Source: Flavobacterium sp. HBTb2-11-1 (lineage in GTDB: Bacteria > Bacteroidota > Bacteroidia > Flavobacteriales > Flavobacteriaceae). Taken from it: a stretch of DNA of 64,000 nucleotides. Shown one piece after another: positions 61,637 to 64,000 of the stretch (positions are counted from its first letter, which is position 1; the number at the start of each line of letters is the position of its first letter). Both the position numbers and the translations under genes were made by a program. The stretch is taken from NCBI RefSeq assembly GCF_009826975.1, contig NZ_WUMO01000004.1, positions 62,001 through 126,000 of the forward strand, read 5' to 3'. The notes beneath the pieces were generated by a model. It did no database searches. It was not told the origin of the DNA and saw only the letters and a program-made list of their open reading frames with translations.

Positions 61637-62827
61637 TTAGATTGCGTTATTTTTTTCGATTTGATTAATGATAGTTTGTACTGAACCAGCAGAAACAAAA
61701 GTATCAGCAGGTGTATTTACAGCATAATCTACTAATTTGTCTACTGTTGAAACCGCCACGTGCATTCTCGTATCCGATGAAGCGTAATAAACGTAAACCG
61801 TTCCATCTTCATCTTCAATCCATCCGTTAGAGAATAAAACATTCGAAACGTCGCCCACTCTTTCAATTCCTTCAGGTCCCATAAAATGTCCAGCCGGAAC
61901 GTGTATTACTTTCGAAATATCATTCAAATCAGTCATAAACATATACAAAGTATAACGCAATCCTGCAGCAGTATTACGAACTCCGTGCGCTAAATGCAGC
62001 CATCCTTTTGAAGTTTTGATTGGCGCTGGTCCCAAACCATTTTTCAGCTCGTAAATGGTATGATATTGTTTTCCGAAAATGATTTTTTCGTCTTTAACAA
62101 CTGGATTTTTCATGTCTTCAACATACCCTAAACCGATTCCGCCGCCTGAACCCACATCAATAAAACCATCTTGCGGACGTGTATATAAAGCATATTTTCC
62201 GTTTACAAATTCTGGGTGCAAGACAACATTACGCTGCTGTCCAGTATTTGAAATCAAATCAGGCAATCTTTCCCAGTTTATTAAATCTTTAGATCGAACA
62301 ATTCCTGCATTGGCAACAGCCGAACTTGTATCTCCTTTTGGAGCATTTGGGTCTTTTCTTTCAGTGCAGAAAATTCCATATACGTAACCATCTTCGTGAT
62401 TGATTAGACGCATATCGTATACATTTGTATCTGGATCTTCTGTCTGTGGAATCACACAAGGTTTGTCCCAAAATTTGAAATTGTCGATCCCGTTTGGACT
62501 TTCGGCAATGGCAAAAAATGATTTTCTGTCGATTCCTTCAACACGAACGGCCAAAAGATATTTTCCATTCCATTTCATTGCTCCAGCGTTGAAAGCTGCA
62601 TTGATGCCGATTCTTTCCTGCAAAAACGGATTTGTTTTTTCGTTAAAATCAAAACGCCAGTTTAACGGAATGTGAGCAGCGGTAACGACAGGATTTTTGT
62701 AACGGTCATAAATGCCATTTCCAACAATTGCCTGCGGCTCGTTTTTTTGTTCAATAAGTGTTTTATGTTCTTTTTCTAATGCCGATTTTCTTTCTTGAAA
62801 ATGGACTGAAGATGTTATTGTTGTCAT
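61637..62827 (-). CDS. GH130 4-O-beta-D-mannosyl-D-glucose phosphorylase
   Basis: The 396-aa phosphorylase has the GH130 five-bladed propeller landmarks: NPVVTAAHIPLNWRFDFNEKT, RIGINAAFNAGAMKW, VRVEGIDRKSFFAIAESP, TNVYDMRLINHEDGYVYGIF (catalytic Asp), GQQRNVVLHPEFV and TRPQDGFIDVGSGGGIG. The sequence resembles Bacteroides fragilis mannosylglucose phosphorylase as I remember it. It converts mannosylglucose plus phosphate to mannose-1-phosphate and glucose. It lies between the transporter (27-base gap) and the epimerase (6-base gap) in one run. Confidence 0.93.
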   Translation of the reverse strand: MTTITSSVHFQERKSALEKEHKTLIEQKNEPQAIVGNGIYDRYKNPVVTAAHIPLNWRFDFNEKTNPFLQERIGINAAFNAGAMKWNGKYLLAVRVEGIDRKSFFAIAESPNGIDNFKFWDKPCVIPQTEDPDTNVYDMRLINHEDGYVYGIFCTERKDPNAPKGDTSSAVANAGIVRSKDLINWERLPDLISNTGQQRNVVLHPEFVNGKYALYTRPQDGFIDVGSGGGIGLGYVEDMKNPVVKDEKIIFGKQYHTIYELKNGLGPAPIKTSKGWLHLAHGVRNTAAGLRYTLYMFMTDLNDISKVIHVPAGHFMGPEGIERVGDVSNVLFSNGWIEDEDGTVYVYYASSDTRMHVAVSTVDKLVDYAVNTPADTFVSAGSVQTIINQIEKNNAI

Positions 62828-62854
62828 AAATTGATTTCTTTGTCTTTGGTTTTT

Positions 62855-64000
62855 TTATTGATTTTGATCTCTCTTTTCGTTTAAATCCTGTTCTATAATC
62901 TGTAATTTTTCTTCTGATAAAGGGTAAAATGCTATAAAAGCTACAGAGATTGCGGCCGCAATTGCTGGAAGTATGCTTAACATTAATTGAATTCCGTTTT
63001 GAGCTGTCGAAGTCTGCTCTACATTGGCCTGAAAACCAAAGTAGCCTAAAAGCCAGCCCGCTCCAGCGCCGCCAATGGTCCAGCCAAATTTTTGTGACAT
63101 GGATGAAGCAGAAAACACCAATCCTGTGGCTCTGCGTCCTTGTTTCCATTCTGAATAATCGGCGCTATCAGCATACATTGACCAGATTAATGGGAAAATA
63201 CAGCCCGCACAAATACTGATTAAAACTTGGAAACTCATGATTAAGAAAATATCTTCTTTTCCGAATAAATAGAAAATAAGACTTAAAGCTGCGGCTAAAG
63301 CCATGGCTCCAAAAAAGGTTTTCTTTTTTCCGATTTTATTCGCAATTGGCGTAGCAATAATAACTCCGATGATGTTTGCGGCTTGCCCTAAAACCAAGTA
63401 GATAGAGGTTGGCGTCATATGAAAATCGGTTCCGAAAAGTGAGAAATCGAAATTCACAGAACTGCTTACATAATATTTGAAATAATAAACCGCTGCGCCA
63501 TCGCGAATTGAATTGAAAACTAAAGCTCCAATCCCAGCTCCAAGCAGAATCCACCACGGTTTATTTTTCAGGAGATCTTTTAAATCTTCTTTTAGATTAT
63601 TTTGTTCGTCTGCGATTGGTTTGATTCGTTCTTTGGTGAATAAAAAACAAGCCCAGAAAAATATGGTTGTGATTAATCCGAAAACTGCGATTGTTGCCAG
63701 CCAGCCACTTTTAGAATTTAAATTTCCTCCAAAATAGTTTACCAAAGGTTCAATGAGCCAAAGCGCCAAAAGACTTCCTCCGAATGCAAAAACCATTCTA
63801 TAAGATGAAAGCGTATTTCTTTCTTTCCTGTCAGATGACATTACGCCCAAAAGCGAAGCGTAAGGAACATTTATTAAAGAATAAATCATCATCATTAGCG
63901 AATACGTCACATAAGCATAGATGATTTTTCCTTTCTCGTCAAAGTCTGGAGTGTAGAAAGTTAAAACACCAATCACGGCAAAAGGTATGGCGACCCAAAG
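62855..64000 (-). CDS. MFS/GPH-type sugar:cation symporter (5' end beyond window)
   Basis: The frame stays open to base 64000 on the minus strand (beginning LWVAIPFAVIGVLTFYTPD), so the start is outside. At least ten hydrophobic segments remain, with SLINVPYASLLGVMSSDRKERNTLSSYRMVFAF, the GPH (MelB) loop motif with conserved Asp/Arg, and YSEWKQGRRATGLVFSASSMSQKFGW. The GPH family imports disaccharides with Na+ or H+. Its place beside GH130 suggests uptake of mannobiose. The gap to GH130 is 27 bases. Confidence 0.9.
   Translation of the reverse strand, partial: LWVAIPFAVIGVLTFYTPDFDEKGKIIYAYVTYSLMMMIYSLINVPYASLLGVMSSDRKERNTLSSYRMVFAFGGSLLALWLIEPLVNYFGGNLNSKSGWLATIAVFGLITTIFFWACFLFTKERIKPIADEQNNLKEDLKDLLKNKPWWILLGAGIGALVFNSIRDGAAVYYFKYYVSSSVNFDFSLFGTDFHMTPTSIYLVLGQAANIIGVIIATPIANKIGKKKTFFGAMALAAALSLIFYLFGKEDIFLIMSFQVLISICAGCIFPLIWSMYADSADYSEWKQGRRATGLVFSASSMSQKFGWTIGGAGAGWLLGYFGFQANVEQTSTAQNGIQLMLSILPAIAAAISVAFIAFYPLSEEKLQIIEQDLNEKRDQNQ

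Overview
The window reads as chromosomal DNA of a Flavobacterium-type bacterium (phylum Bacteroidota). The evidence is AT-rich coding DNA, gene starts without Shine-Dalgarno sequences, several -7 boxes of the Bacteroidota TAnnTTTG type, a type IX secretion (type B) C-terminal sorting domain, bacillithiol synthesis (BshC), an L28-L33-DUF4295-FtsY cluster, and many protein products closest in style to Flavobacterium. I saw no phage, IS element, integrase, CRISPR array, rRNA or tRNA.

Layout. 1-7.1 kb: a truncated CPA2 cation:proton antiporter, purB, a fatty-acid-hydroxylase-like membrane protein coupled to a sirtuin that has no cysteines, and, divergently, a tight three-gene cassette (APS kinase, Asp/Asn beta-hydroxylase-like oxygenase, sulfotransferase). 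7.2-17.5 kb: housekeeping genes (trmH, secA, a DUF2795 protein, ATP:cob(I)alamin adenosyltransferase, a LolD/MacB-type ATPase, FKBP lipoprotein, ABC-F ATPase). 17.8-25.6 kb: secreted proteins and surface polysaccharide genes (polyprenyl-phosphate sugar transferase, CpsB-type phosphatase, HGSNAT-like acyltransferase, Omp85-type barrel, GT2). 25.7-40 kb: E2 acyltransferase, DEDDh exonuclease, FAH hydrolase plus HPt protein, cinA, rpmB-rpmG-DUF4295-ftsY, a serine hydrolase lipoprotein, DUF721, ndk, a second HGSNAT-like protein, bshC and an MHS-type transporter. 40-52.3 kb: a giant type IX-secreted adhesin-like protein, a B12-binding-type radical SAM protein with a CX4CX2C cluster motif, an MBL hydrolase, a two-component system, DUF1573, L,D-transpeptidase and NlpC/P60. 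52.5-64 kb: a polysaccharide locus that fits acetylated beta-mannan or glucomannan use: SGNH (CE2-like) esterase, sialate-O-acetylesterase-type esterase, GH3 and aldo/keto reductase on +, then the minus-strand run MFS sugar symporter, GH130 mannosylglucose phosphorylase, cellobiose/mannobiose 2-epimerase and GH5 mannanase.

How the genes may work together. The 52.5-64 kb genes make a coherent route: outer GH5 cleaves mannan, esterases remove acetyl groups, the symporter imports mannobiose, the epimerase makes mannosylglucose, and GH130 phosphorolyses it to mannose-1-phosphate and glucose. The 4.9-7.1 kb cassette looks like a self-contained modification system in which a PAPS-making kinase supplies a sulfotransferase next to a hydroxylase that could create the acceptor hydroxyl. 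I regard it as the best candidate for an undescribed system.

The intergenic DNA is notable. Several families of short-word inverted repeats recur, usually just after stop codons, and many surround hairpins. One copy has entered a coding sequence in frame, and another artificially lengthens the reading frame of the cobalamin adenosyltransferase. Two intergenic elements sharing a TTTTGAAAACG leader (about 33.85 and 55.24 kb) look like members of one structured RNA family.
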